Positions 26,016 to 35,063 are shown, counted from the stretch's first letter. The stretch is 64,000 nt of DNA from Desulfurellaceae bacterium bin18 (GCA_002238415.1 MPMI01000014.1:1-64000), one strand, 5' to 3'. Notes: generated from the sequence alone by a model not told the origin. Translations and numbers: made by a program.

Positions 26016-26287
26016 AGACGTGCGCCTAGCTAAACGGTTTCTCCGAGGGAGGTCAAGATGACGGAGTGAAGGGGGTGAGGCATGAGGTGAGGGCTTGGGG
26101 ATGTACTCTCGAATTCAATTCGGTCCCTAGGCCACGATTGGATGGAACCTTATGCGCATTCCTTCCTGGGAGAGGCCAATCTGGTCCTGCTGAGGGACAT
26201 GGTTCAGATTAGGGGCTATACATCGTCTGAGGATATTCCAGTAGGATGGAATTCCACAACTAATGTTCAGGTTAAGATAGGATTATT
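26016..26287. other. Intergenic region before the AT-rich island
   Basis: Base composition becomes AT-richer from about 26100 onward, marking the left edge of the transferred segment. A short reading frame at 26142-26348 overlaps the next gene and has no support. A promoter for the large ATPase gene presumably lies here but I cannot assign one. Confidence 0.5.
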
Positions 26288-29119
26288 ATGGCAGGCTCTC
26301 GCTGGCGCAAATGGGACTTTCATCTTCACTCGCCGTATTCCATTCTGAATAATCAATTTGGTGACCCAGACGACGAAGCTACATGGGAGAGATACGTTGA
26401 TCGTCTGGAGGAGGAAGCCCGTAGGCGTGAGGTCGCCGCAATTGGGATAACGGATTATTTCTCCATTAAAGGCTATAAGAAAGTTCGTGAATATGCGAAG
26501 GCAGGAAGACTGAATGGGATATTCTTATTTCCGAATATAGAGTTTCGGGTCGACAAGATTATTTATCCAGATCCTCAGAATGGACAATCGCGGAGATTGA
26601 ACGTCCATGTCTTGTTTTCGCCGGACATTGATTCGCCAGTAGATATTGATTCCCCAGAACTGATTGAACAAAGATTTCTGGAGGATTTGGAATTCGTCCA
26701 TGAAGCTGACCCGTTCAATGGGTCGAAATTGCGTAAACTTAAACAGGTAAATCTTGAATCATTTGGCAGAGAGTTGCAGGAACAGCATGAGCCGTTTCGT
26801 GAGATGTCGGCGTACGAGTGCGCGTGTAAAACCGCTGTTGTTCGTGTCGAAAAGATATGTGAGCTACTGCACAATAATTTCTACGGCCAATATTTAATTG
26901 TCCTTGCTGAACAAGATTTATCGATTATGAGCTGGAATGGCCAAGATCATGCCGTCCGAAAGCAGCTTGTTCAGATGGCACATGCTATATTCTCCGGAAA
27001 TCCAAAGACCAGAGAATTCTGCCTTGGTGAAACCCATGAGAGTCCAGAAGCCTATTTGGAAGAATTTAAGACATTTAAACCATGTATATGGGGTTGCGAC
27101 TCTCATGGATTCGAGGAGAGATTTCTCGAACCAGACCAAAAACGCTACTGCTGGGTAAAGGGTGATGTGACTTGGGAAGGGCTTAAGCAGATACTTTTCG
27201 AGCCCGCGGAACGAGTTCGTATACAGGAAGAATCTCCTGAGCCAAGTAAAAGTATATTCACACTGAAGGGTGTCCATTTACCAGAGACTCAAGTAAACCC
27301 ACAGCTCTCTTTCCAGGAGCTGACGGAAGAATTGAATCCGAATCTAGTAGCAATTATTGGCGGTCGTGGTTCTGGTAAGACTGCTCTGCTCGATCTTATT
27401 GGTGATTGCTTCGCCCAGGGTAGGAAGCTTCGGGACCTCCAAAATTCGTTCTACTATCGAGTATATGGAAAAGAGACAGATAGCTCCAAGCCAATTCCTT
27501 TTAGTATTGAATTCCAGTCTGGCGAGCAGTTTGAGAAAAACGTTGGTGAGAATGAAGAGACTTATCCTGAGACAGACATAAGATATTTAACCCAAAATCA
27601 CTTTGACGAATATTCAGCCAACCCAACCCGGCTCAGCGATCATATTATTGAACTTGTGTTCGCCAAATTCCGAGACCAGAAATGTCAGTATGACACTTTA
27701 ACGACCGAGATTCGTGAGAACGAGAAAAATATCCAAATGATGAACCTAGAAATAGAACAACTCCGAGAGGAGGTTGAAAGTGAAAAGCCTGAAGCCGAGA
27801 TCAGACTTCGAATAAAAGAAGGTGGGCTGACAAATTCTGAAGCGCAAATAAAGGAAATTGAACTGAAACAAGGGAAGAAGGCTGAAGCGATACAGTCTCT
27901 TACAAATACGCAGACGGAGCTTGAGACAAAGCTAGCATCTATCGAGACATTGCTAAGCCATATCGAATATCTACGAGAAGCGGTCGCTGGATTCCTTCAA
28001 GAATATTCTGAAAGACGGCAAACTCTTAACGAGGGTTTGACTCAAATTCTTTCGGAGGAAATAAGAGTACCCTTTCCCAATGAACTACCTCAAGTCAAGG
28101 ACCTTCTCGATATCATGGACAGAAACGAATCTATGCTGGCAGAGTTCAGCGAAGAGAGGAAGAAGGAGAAAGTATCAATTGCAAGTCAGATAGCTGAGTT
28201 GGAAGGGATAAACAAGACGATTGCAGAGTTGCACCAAATCCGTGATGCAACGAAGGTAGAAATTCAACAAATACAAGAGTTGAGAGCTGCGCTTTCGCAA
28301 AAGATTGAACGGATTAATAAACTGGAGGAGGACAGGCTTGGTATTTTCGAGAAAATAATCCAGACCATCATTCAGCAAAGATATTACCTTCAGCAAGCTA
28401 TTGATGGTTTTGAAACAGAAAGGAGCCAGATACTCGGGAATCTTGAATTTACAGCTACAGTCGATTTTCAAAGACGTCAGGACTACATCCGAGACATAAT
28501 AGAACTCGCTGACAACCGTAGGCATTCCGAGGAGAGCATCGACACTCTCCTCTCTTCTCATCTCAATGGTATCAAGGAGGTCACTTTAGGATTGAGACCT
28601 CCTGAAGAACTCGCGAACATTATTCACGACTTCAAAAATACCGCCGACCAAATCCACTTAAAGCCTCGGACGAGGCACAGTGAGTTCTTCGATACGATAT
28701 TGTCCTTATTCTTCGATATTGGCGTGACGATCGAGTTCAATAGGAGACCGCTAGAGCGACTATCAATGGGTGAGCGCGCTATTGTTCTGCTAAAGATTCT
28801 ACTAGCTCTTGATGATAGCCCTCTGCTTATCGATCAGCCCGAGGAGCATCTTGATAACAAGTATGTATTTAATGAGTTGCGGCCCGCATTTCGCCAAGCG
28901 AAGATGAGGCGGCAGATTATCATTGCCACTCATAATGCAAACCTGGTCGTCAACACGGATGCTGACCAGGTAATCGTAGCTGAAGAGCAAGATGGAATAA
29001 TCACTTATAGAACAGGAACGTTGGAAGACCCCGATACTAGGGAGCAAATAAAGTCTATTCTTGAAGGGGGTGACGAAGCCTTTAAAAAACGAGAAGAGAG
29101 ATATGGGTTGCGTTTTTAG
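26288..29119 (+). CDS. PHP-domain SMC-like ATPase (TrlF type)
   Basis: A 943-residue protein joining two modules. Residues 9-17 (DFHLHSPYS) and GITDYFSIKGYKK, FPNIEFRV and LNVHVLFS are PHP metal-dependent phosphoesterase motifs. From about 345 begins an SMC/RecN-like ABC ATPase: Walker A GGRGSGKT with Lys364, a long coiled coil (about 460-780), signature LSMGERA at 825-831, Walker B LLIDQPEEHLDN with Asp849, and the H-loop ATHNANL. This layout matches the family annotated as TrlF-type AAA-like ATPases. A nuclease role in defence is plausible but not proven. Base composition is AT-rich and unlike the surroundings, suggesting horizontal transfer. Confidence 0.85.
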   Translation: MAGSRWRKWDFHLHSPYSILNNQFGDPDDEATWERYVDRLEEEARRREVAAIGITDYFSIKGYKKVREYAKAGRLNGIFLFPNIEFRVDKIIYPDPQNGQSRRLNVHVLFSPDIDSPVDIDSPELIEQRFLEDLEFVHEADPFNGSKLRKLKQVNLESFGRELQEQHEPFREMSAYECACKTAVVRVEKICELLHNNFYGQYLIVLAEQDLSIMSWNGQDHAVRKQLVQMAHAIFSGNPKTREFCLGETHESPEAYLEEFKTFKPCIWGCDSHGFEERFLEPDQKRYCWVKGDVTWEGLKQILFEPAERVRIQEESPEPSKSIFTLKGVHLPETQVNPQLSFQELTEELNPNLVAIIGGRGSGKTALLDLIGDCFAQGRKLRDLQNSFYYRVYGKETDSSKPIPFSIEFQSGEQFEKNVGENEETYPETDIRYLTQNHFDEYSANPTRLSDHIIELVFAKFRDQKCQYDTLTTEIRENEKNIQMMNLEIEQLREEVESEKPEAEIRLRIKEGGLTNSEAQIKEIELKQGKKAEAIQSLTNTQTELETKLASIETLLSHIEYLREAVAGFLQEYSERRQTLNEGLTQILSEEIRVPFPNELPQVKDLLDIMDRNESMLAEFSEERKKEKVSIASQIAELEGINKTIAELHQIRDATKVEIQQIQELRAALSQKIERINKLEEDRLGIFEKIIQTIIQQRYYLQQAIDGFETERSQILGNLEFTATVDFQRRQDYIRDIIELADNRRHSEESIDTLLSSHLNGIKEVTLGLRPPEELANIIHDFKNTADQIHLKPRTRHSEFFDTILSLFFDIGVTIEFNRRPLERLSMGERAIVLLKILLALDDSPLLIDQPEEHLDNKYVFNELRPAFRQAKMRRQIIIATHNANLVVNTDADQVIVAEEQDGIITYRTGTLEDPDTREQIKSILEGGDEAFKKREERYGLRF

Positions 29120-29172
29120 ATTAGTAGGGCTCCGTTGCTTCAGAATTTGTCCTAGTCGTTTTCTTAGGGTGC

Positions 29173-29333
29173 CTACACGAGCGGGCGGCTATTGAGACTT
29201 GGTGGAGGGGTGGGAGGATTGGGGTCGTTAGGCTCCCGGTCGGTGTCCGCCGAGTCGGTCAGAAATACAATCTCTGCCAGAAGACCGGTAACGAGAAAGA
29301 GAAGGACGGCACTGCCCCAGTAACCAATGTGAA
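29173..29333 (-). pseudogene. 3' fragment duplicating the membrane-protein gene at 30516
   Basis: This stretch encodes GYWGSAVLLFLVTGLLAEIVFLTDSADT and the tail NPPTPPPSLNSRPLV. The same sequence with a few changes forms the C-terminal half of the protein at 30516-30917. The N-terminal half is missing: further 5' the frame (open to 29544) is unrelated. The two DNA copies run in the same orientation, 1343 bp apart. It is best read as a broken duplicate bordering the inserted DNA. Confidence 0.7.
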
Positions 29334-29412
29334 GTCTATACTTCCCCGTTTCCCTTATTTCTTTCGAGCGAGCGCAATTTATGCTTCCGTATAGCCAGCC
29401 GTTCCCTTCCGT

Positions 29413-29458
29413 AGGGTGTCTCCCATGCACCAGCCTCCTGGTGCATGGGAGGCACCCT
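29413..29458. repeat. 21-bp inverted repeat with 4-nt loop
   Basis: AGGGTGTCTCCCATGCACCAG at 29413-29433 and its inverted copy at 29438-29458 pair over 21 bp with a single T/C difference and loop CCTC. The hairpin is too long and lacks a T-run for an ordinary terminator. It may be a mobile-element end or recombination site. The rest of 29120-29587 holds the broken duplicate and no other gene I can support. Confidence 0.8.
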
Positions 29459-29587
29459 GCGAGAGCCGCCCGGGCCGAGAGCGGACTGGCACGGCTACAA
29501 CTTATCGTAAAACGCTCTAGGAGCTGCCAGCCGATGCCAACCATCCTAATATGAGAATGATAAACAGAATCTCAATATGACTCATTT

Positions 29588-30412
29588 TTACATCGTCAGC
29601 CCTTTGGAGTGTAACCCCAGAGCACTAACCAACTCTGCGCATTCATTCCCGCAAGGCAACACCATTTTGTGGAGAAAGTCGCCTACCTGATCTGGGTAAT
29701 AATTGAGCACGAACAACCCAAGGAGGTCTAATGAACTCCTATATATTTTTGCAACCAGTATGGTGGCGGTCTCTAACTGCTCAAGTGAAGCGTTCATCCA
29801 GTGATATTCCAGGACGGGGCTGCCATCCTGCCCGCTCCATCGAGGAAAAAGAACGTAATCTGGATTAGGTCTTTTTGGCCCGTCTTCTAAAACAGGCTTG
29901 CCGTGTTTCAGCTTATTCTTGTAATCATTAGCGGTTTCTTGGTCTTCCCCTATAATTCTAAGAGAATCTGCAACGTCACGAAAATGATTTTCGAGCTTAT
30001 CCGTGGGAATATTGTAATACTGTGAAATCTTATCGTCAGTAAGAGAAGAAAAGCCGTAGTCATCAAGTATTTGTCGTATGGAGTCATAGCGCTTAAGGAT
30101 GCTTGGTACCGTTGTGCTTCCCTTTCTGCCCTGGTCTTCTACTCCTATTGTCAGGTGAAGATGCTTCCCTGAGCTTCTATTTCGGAAAGCGTTCAGTAAA
30201 ATGGCGAAGTCCTCATAGCTGCTGTAGAGAAACTGCTTTCCGCTTAAGCAAATACTCTTTCGTTCAATTGAGTCAGAAGTTGCCCGAGCGGCCTTAAGCA
30301 ACGGGACGATAGCTCTAAAGTTCATCTGGAGCGCAAACTGGGAGTAGTCTTGAATAAACGGCAATTCTAATAGGTCGTCATCTGTTGTCCTTGTTGAAGA
30401 CTGTTGATTCAT
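29588..30412 (-). CDS. Hypothetical protein of the AT-rich island
   Basis: A 274-residue, mostly helical, charged protein with no signal peptide or membrane helix. I do not recognise its family. The segment ANDYKNKLKHGKPV near residue 162 recalls the N-x-x-K-H-G pattern of some HEPN-like proteins, but this is weak. I set the start at ATG 30412 (MNQQSS) rather than the more upstream ATG. It is on the opposite strand to the TrlF-type gene, in the same AT-rich segment, and could belong to the same acquired unit. Confidence 0.65.
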   Translation of the reverse strand: MNQQSSTRTTDDDLLELPFIQDYSQFALQMNFRAIVPLLKAARATSDSIERKSICLSGKQFLYSSYEDFAILLNAFRNRSSGKHLHLTIGVEDQGRKGSTTVPSILKRYDSIRQILDDYGFSSLTDDKISQYYNIPTDKLENHFRDVADSLRIIGEDQETANDYKNKLKHGKPVLEDGPKRPNPDYVLFPRWSGQDGSPVLEYHWMNASLEQLETATILVAKIYRSSLDLLGLFVLNYYPDQVGDFLHKMVLPCGNECAELVSALGLHSKGLTM

Positions 30413-30515
30413 AATTTCATCATACCTCACCACCATTTCTCGCTAAAGGGAATTATACAAGCCAACCACAGGGTTTGATTCTGACGGAGGGTGACTTGTG
30501 AGAAAAGCCAAGCGC

Positions 30516-30917
30516 CTACACCAGCGGGCGGCTGTTGAGACTTGGGGGAGGGGTGGGGGGATTGGGGTCGTCAGGCTCCTGCTGGGTGTCAGCCGAGTCG
30601 GTCAGAAAGACAATCTCCGCCAGCAGACCGGTCACCAGAAAGAGGAGAACGGCGCTGCCCCAGTAAGCGCTGTGCAGGGCGTAAAACGCGCCAATCGAGA
30701 GCACGGCGGCGGCGATGGCGCACACGACGGACAGCCGGGGTGGGAGCCGCACCGGCTTTTTGTAGCGGGCCGGGAGAAGCCCGATCAGCAGTCCGAACGG
30801 GCCGATCAACACGCCTCCAATCAGCCGGCCTTGCCACTCCCGGCCCTTGCTGGCCGCAATGCAGGCCGACAGGATCGCGCACAGGAACCAGAGACCGATG
30901 AAGACGAGGAGTTTCAT
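30516..30917 (-). CDS. Small integral membrane protein, hypothetical
   Basis: A 133-residue protein with about four hydrophobic segments (1-22, 32-50, 62-80, 86-107), including LVFIGLWFLCAILSACIAA and WGSAVLLFLVTGLLAEIVFL, and a Pro-rich C-terminal tail NPPTPPPS. No named family is recognised, and no charged catalytic residues stand out. Its 3' half is duplicated at 29173. It is thus the intact copy at the right border of the AT-rich island, and base composition returns to the local norm here. Confidence 0.7.
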   Translation of the reverse strand: MKLLVFIGLWFLCAILSACIAASKGREWQGRLIGGVLIGPFGLLIGLLPARYKKPVRLPPRLSVVCAIAAAVLSIGAFYALHSAYWGSAVLLFLVTGLLAEIVFLTDSADTQQEPDDPNPPTPPPSLNSRPLV

Positions 30918-30942
30918 TGGGGTTCACCCTCAAGAGGAACCC

Positions 30943-30979
30943 GCATCCTAGCCCTCTTCCTCAGGGAGAGGACCAGGGT
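30943..30979. repeat. Dispersed palindromic repeat
   Basis: A degenerate copy of the CCCTC..GAGGG element (CCTAGCCCTCTTCCTCAGGGAGAGGACCAGGG type) between the membrane-protein gene and the DUF35 gene. Confidence 0.5.
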
Positions 30980-31003
30980 CGGAGCACCTGTCTTGATAGA
31001 AAA

Positions 31004-31474
31004 TTATTCATTGAACTTCCAGGTGTTCTCTGCCGTGCCGCTGATCTTCCAACGCGGCACGACGATGTTGGCCTCGTTGGTCTGCTCATATTCCACGCTG
31101 ACGGGCAGACCGATGGCCACGTCTTCTTCATCGTCCAGCATGACCCCGCCGACGCGGACGAGCGAGCCGTCGGCTTCGTGGCAGTCGTCCAACTCAATCA
31201 GGCCGACAACATAGGGGACTGCCTCGACAAAGGCGCCCAGGATGGGCTGGGTCACGACGATATAGCTGTGGAGCACGCCGGTTCCGGCGGTCTCAAACCA
31301 GCCGAGGTCCATGGAGTTGCATGTATTGCAGGCGGGGAAGGGCGGAAACCATTTGTGTCCGCAGTCCTTGCACTGGCGCACGAGGTATTTGTGCTCTTTG
31401 GTGGCCATCCACCATTCCACGGTGTCGAAGTCGGGTGTGATTGTGATTTTACTGTAATCAATCGGACCAGGCAT
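31004..31474 (-). CDS. DUF35 zinc-ribbon/OB-fold acyl-CoA-binding protein
   Basis: A 156-residue protein of the DUF35 family. The rubredoxin-like zinc ribbon CKDCGHKWFPPFPACNTC at about residues 37-55 is followed by an OB-fold (LHSYIVVTQ, VPYVVGLIELDD, VRVGGVMLDDEEDVAIG). DUF35 proteins pair with thiolase-like enzymes, and in steroid degradation they form the ChsH2-Ltp2 type retro-aldolase complex. Here the gene follows a thiolase-like gene by 13 bp on the same strand, exactly that arrangement. ATG 31474 follows AAAGGAG and is preferred over the longer frame. Confidence 0.88.
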   Translation of the reverse strand: MPGPIDYSKITITPDFDTVEWWMATKEHKYLVRQCKDCGHKWFPPFPACNTCNSMDLGWFETAGTGVLHSYIVVTQPILGAFVEAVPYVVGLIELDDCHEADGSLVRVGGVMLDDEEDVAIGLPVSVEYEQTNEANIVVPRWKISGTAENTWKFNE

Positions 31475-31487
31475 AATCAGCGCTCCT

Positions 31488-32717
31488 TTAGGCTGAAATC
31501 CCGCGCAGAATGGCGGAACTCGACATGGTTTCCGTTCCCCAACCGAGACAGGCCGCAATGCGGGCGTCTTTCACCTGACGACAGCCGGCCTGACGGTCGT
31601 AGCTGTGTTTCCCCTCTGCCCAGCCCGGACAGGCGTCATCGGCGCGGTGACGGAGTTGGCGCACATTTTCAATCACCATGCTCACCCCGTGGGTATAGCC
31701 TTCGGACAAATGTCCCCCGGAGAGGTTGGACGGCAGCTCGTGGTCAATCTGCAACCGGCCGCCTTTCACAAACTCGCCCGCCTCGCCCTTGCCGCAGAAA
31801 CCGTAGGCTTCGAGCTGAATCAGGGTGGTGAAGGTGAACGCGTCGTAGCACGAAATCAGGTTCACGTCTTTTTGACTGATCCCGGCCATGCCGAACAAAC
31901 GCTTACGGCCGTAATTCCCGGCGACGTAGTGGATCTCCGGGCGCGAGTAGTTCCAGGCCGCGTTGGGAGCCATGGTCCGCCCCGTCCCGCCCATAATGAA
32001 AACCGGCGGCTGGCGCAGATCATAGGCACGCTCACGCGAAGTGACAATGAGACAGGCCGAGACATCGGTTTCGAGGCAACAGTCGAGCAGGCGCAGCGGC
32101 TTGACCACCCAGCGTGAATTCTGGTGATCTTCAATCGTGATGGGGTGGCGCATGACCGCCTTGGGGTTCAGGCTGGCGTGATAGCGGTGGGCTACCGCAA
32201 TTTCAGCCAGCGACCTGGTCGTCGTACCGGTGTCGCGTAAATAGCGCATGGCAGACATGCCGAAGCGTTGGGCCGGCGAGGTCCAGCCCCAGGGCATCAT
32301 GAACTGATTATCCTCAGCCGCCCGGGTTGGTGGCACCGGACCGCTCGGCGCTTGCCCGCCCATGCGTCGCCCGGAGCGACCGTTCATGGACCGGAAGATC
32401 ACCATGGTTTTGCAATAGCCGGCTTCCAGCAAGCCGATCGTGTTGCCAATCAGGGCTTCGGTACTCGACCCTCCGCCGAGAATATCCACCGAATAGTTGA
32501 GCCGCATACCGAGCGACGTGGCGATATGATTCGAAGTCGTTGAGTCTCCGGCTTGATAGCTGGTCATGCCGTCGATATCGCGCGGCTCCAGGCCGGCATC
32601 GGCCATGGCCTTTTTGACCGCCTCACACGCCATGGACAAGGTTGTGCGGTTGGATGGACGCATATGCGGCGTTTCTCCCACGCCGACAATGCAGTATTTG
32701 TCAGTCAGTGCCCCCAT
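31488..32717 (-). CDS. Thiolase-like protein (SCP-x/Ltp2 type, no N-terminal catalytic Cys)
   Basis: A 409-residue thiolase-superfamily protein. Where thiolases have the acyl-carrying Cys, this protein reads ILGGGSSTEALIGN, so ordinary Claisen chemistry is not expected. The C-terminal part keeps ISCYDAFTFTTLIQLEAYGFC and SGGHLSEGYTHG; their tyrosines are candidates for the retro-aldol catalysts known in Ltp2-type enzymes. Together with the DUF35 partner it probably cleaves a beta-hydroxy-acyl-CoA with a branched carbon. ATG 32717 follows AGGAGGG. It heads a minus-strand group ending at 31004. Confidence 0.88.
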   Translation of the reverse strand: MGALTDKYCIVGVGETPHMRPSNRTTLSMACEAVKKAMADAGLEPRDIDGMTSYQAGDSTTSNHIATSLGMRLNYSVDILGGGSSTEALIGNTIGLLEAGYCKTMVIFRSMNGRSGRRMGGQAPSGPVPPTRAAEDNQFMMPWGWTSPAQRFGMSAMRYLRDTGTTTRSLAEIAVAHRYHASLNPKAVMRHPITIEDHQNSRWVVKPLRLLDCCLETDVSACLIVTSRERAYDLRQPPVFIMGGTGRTMAPNAAWNYSRPEIHYVAGNYGRKRLFGMAGISQKDVNLISCYDAFTFTTLIQLEAYGFCGKGEAGEFVKGGRLQIDHELPSNLSGGHLSEGYTHGVSMVIENVRQLRHRADDACPGWAEGKHSYDRQAGCRQVKDARIAACLGWGTETMSSSAILRGISA

Positions 32718-32759
32718 ATTTCCCTCCTGTTCCCCCGGTTTCAGTTCACACGGTGTTCC

Positions 32760-32802
32760 GTCCCCTCCTGGGAGGGGTGGCCGCAGGCCGGGGTGGGTTC
32801 CT
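32760..32802. repeat. Dispersed palindromic repeat
   Basis: CCCCTCCTGGGAGGGG followed by GCAGGCCGGGGTGGGTT, a variant of the element at 16413-16452. It lies between the LLM and thiolase-like genes, on the 3' side of the LLM gene. Confidence 0.6.
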
Positions 32803-32811
32803 GTCTTTCTC

Positions 32812-33840
32812 TTACGTATGCATCTGCGATCTCACTTCCTGAACGAATTCGCGGTAGCGCCCTGGGTCCTGACGCTCTGAGGCACCAAAGCCAACGATGA
32901 GACGGTCCAGGAGCCCGCTATACCGAGTGGCCAGTTTTGTGGCGATGGTGTCGTAGGTGCCGATGACGGCGATTTCGTCCAACATCTCGTCGGTAATTTC
33001 CGCCGCCATGCCGTCCCAGTCGCCCTTGGCCGCCTTTTCATTCAGCCGAAAGCAGGTCTCTCCCCAGCCGTGCGCGTCGAGTACGCCTTTATAGGTCCGC
33101 GTTGAGGCATAAAAAGCGACCTGTTGCCGCACCGCGCCGACGGCTTGCCGGACTTCGTCCGGCGTAGCTCCGCTGGCAATGAACGTCCCGGTTTGCAGGG
33201 TGAAGTCCTCGCGCTGCCGGCCGGCTTTGGCCAGGCCCTTTTCAATATTGGGCAGCACCGTTTCCTTGAGATAGGTTGGGGTGTGAAAATTATGGACAAA
33301 GAATCCGTCGCCGACCTCGCCGGCAAGCTGACTGATCAAGGGATTCAGACCGGAGAGAATAATGGGAATATGGGGCTGCTCGATCGGGCCGGGATTAAAG
33401 AAAGGCGTCATCAGCGAGAATTGATAAAACTCACCCTCAAAATTGAGCGCGCTGCCATTCTGCCAGCAGTCCCAAATGGCCCGCAGCGACAGGACGACTT
33501 CGCGCAAGCGTTTCACCGGGGCTTCCCATTTGACGCTGAAGCGCCGCTGGTTGTGACCCTTGACCTGGGTACCCAGCCCGAGCATGAAGCGCCCGCCGGA
33601 GTTGGCTTGTAAATCCCAGCAGATATTCGCCAGCACCATGGGGCTGCGCGGAAAGACAATGGCGACACCGGTGCCAAGCTGGATACGTTCCGTTTCCCTG
33701 GCGGCGACCACGAGTGGAAAAAACGGATCGTGGCTGGTCTCCGCAGTCCACAACCCATCCAGACCCAACTCTTCGGCCTGGCGAGCAGCCGCGGCCGCGG
33801 CCTCAAAGGTCGAGGGCATCAGGGCCGTGTCGATTTTCAT
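32812..33840 (-). CDS. LLM class F420-dependent-type oxidoreductase
   Basis: A 342-residue luciferase-like protein. N-terminal MKIDTALMPSTFEAAAAAARQAEELGLDGLWTAETSHDPF, the strand IQLGTGVAIVFPRSPMVLA, and SGGRFMLGLGTQVKGHN mark the F420-dependent subgroup with a typical cis-peptide-bearing barrel. It would reduce or oxidise a substrate with F420 or FMN. It lies 9 bp after the acyl-CoA dehydrogenase stop and about 95 bp upstream of the thiolase-like gene, so it belongs to the CoA-thioester catabolic group. ATG 33840 follows TAGGAG. Confidence 0.88.
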   Translation of the reverse strand: MKIDTALMPSTFEAAAAAARQAEELGLDGLWTAETSHDPFFPLVVAARETERIQLGTGVAIVFPRSPMVLANICWDLQANSGGRFMLGLGTQVKGHNQRRFSVKWEAPVKRLREVVLSLRAIWDCWQNGSALNFEGEFYQFSLMTPFFNPGPIEQPHIPIILSGLNPLISQLAGEVGDGFFVHNFHTPTYLKETVLPNIEKGLAKAGRQREDFTLQTGTFIASGATPDEVRQAVGAVRQQVAFYASTRTYKGVLDAHGWGETCFRLNEKAAKGDWDGMAAEITDEMLDEIAVIGTYDTIATKLATRYSGLLDRLIVGFGASERQDPGRYREFVQEVRSQMHT

Positions 33841-33849
33841 TGTCAGCTC

Positions 33850-35004
33850 CTAATACGATCGCGGCATGCCCAGTACGTGCTCGGCAATAAAATTGAGCAC
33901 CATATTGTTTGAGATCGGCGCGATCGAGAACAAGCGACTCTCACGGAACTTGCGCTCCACATCATACTCTGCGGCAAAGCCATACCCGCCGTGGGTATCG
34001 ATGGCCGCATTGGCCGCGGCCCAGGAGGCCTGCGAGCACAAAAGCTTCGCCATATTGGCCTCTGCGCCACAGGCTTCACCGGCGTCAAACAAGTCAGAGG
34101 CGCGAAAGCGCATGAGGTCCGCGGCCTCAGTCTGGGCATAGGCCTGGGCCAGAGGAAACTGGATGCCCTGGTTCTTGGTGATGGGCCGCCCGAAAATCTC
34201 GCGTTCATTGCCGTACTGGACGGCGCGCTTGATAAACCAGCGGGCGTCACCAATGGCCTCGGAGGCGACCAGGATACGCTCGGCATTCATGCCGTCGAGA
34301 ATATAGTAGAAGCCGGAGCCCTCTTCGCCAATCAGGTTTTCGACCGGAACCTTGAGCTCGTGGAAAAAGAGCTGGTTGGTTTCATGGTTAATCATGGCGT
34401 CAATCGGGCGCACCTCGACGGCGTCTCCGGCCTCACGCAAATCCACGAGAAAGATACTCATGCCGAGCGTTCTTTTGGGGCTCTCGTCATACGGAGTGGT
34501 CCGGGCCAGGAGGAGGAGCATATCGGAGTGCTGCACCCGGGAGGTAAATATTTTACCGCCGTTCACGATATAGTAGTCGCCGTCTCTTTTGGCCGTGGTG
34601 CGAATATGCGTCGTATCGGAGCCGGCGTCCGGCTCGGTGACGCCAAAGGCCTGGAGTCGAAGCTCCCCGCTCGCAATCCGGGGCAAGTAGCGCTGTTTCT
34701 GTTCATCGCTGCCGTGCCGGAGCAGAGCGCCCATGATGTACATCTGGGCATGACAGGCGGCGGCATTGCCGCCCGAGCGGTTGATCTCTTCCAAAATTAC
34801 GCTGGCTTCGGTCACCGTCAGTCCCGAGCCACCGTATTGTTCGGGGATGAGGGCCGCCAACCAGCCGGCTTGCGTCAGTTCATCAACAAATTGCTCGGGA
34901 TAGCGGTTTTCCTTATCGAGCTTACGCCAATACTCATCGCCATACTGGCTGCAGAATTTGCGAATCTCATTCCGAATTTCCGGACAGCGTTCTTTTTCTG
35001 ACAT
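33850..35004 (-). CDS. Acyl-CoA dehydrogenase
   Basis: A 384-residue FAD-dependent dehydrogenase that introduces a 2,3-double bond into an acyl-CoA. The PEQYGGSGLTVTEASVILEEI N-terminal region, AFGVTEPDAGSDTTHIRTTAKRDGDYYIVNGGKIFTS (FAD/substrate loop) and GMNAERILVASEAIGDARWF are normal. The C-terminal stretch reads SIAPISNNMVLNF in place of the usual YEGTNEI-type motif, so the catalytic base should be located by alignment. ATG 35004 follows GGGAGGAA. The gene starts the minus-strand run 35004 to 31004 together with the enoyl-CoA hydratase upstream. Confidence 0.9.
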   Translation of the reverse strand: MSEKERCPEIRNEIRKFCSQYGDEYWRKLDKENRYPEQFVDELTQAGWLAALIPEQYGGSGLTVTEASVILEEINRSGGNAAACHAQMYIMGALLRHGSDEQKQRYLPRIASGELRLQAFGVTEPDAGSDTTHIRTTAKRDGDYYIVNGGKIFTSRVQHSDMLLLLARTTPYDESPKRTLGMSIFLVDLREAGDAVEVRPIDAMINHETNQLFFHELKVPVENLIGEEGSGFYYILDGMNAERILVASEAIGDARWFIKRAVQYGNEREIFGRPITKNQGIQFPLAQAYAQTEAADLMRFRASDLFDAGEACGAEANMAKLLCSQASWAAANAAIDTHGGYGFAAEYDVERKFRESRLFSIAPISNNMVLNFIAEHVLGMPRSY

Positions 35005-35063
35005 TGGGTTTCCTCCCTGTCTGTACGGGACTTGCTGCTATATGGACTGCGCGCGCCTCGGTT

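Noticed and set aside
26142..26348. Short frame before the TrlF-type gene
   Set aside because: It overlaps the start of the large ATPase gene in another frame, has no family match and no ribosome-binding site.
33991..35001. Long plus-strand frame opposite the acyl-CoA dehydrogenase
   Set aside because: Composition and the Gly/Arg/Ala-rich protein are typical of antisense shadow frames; the minus-strand gene matches a clear family.
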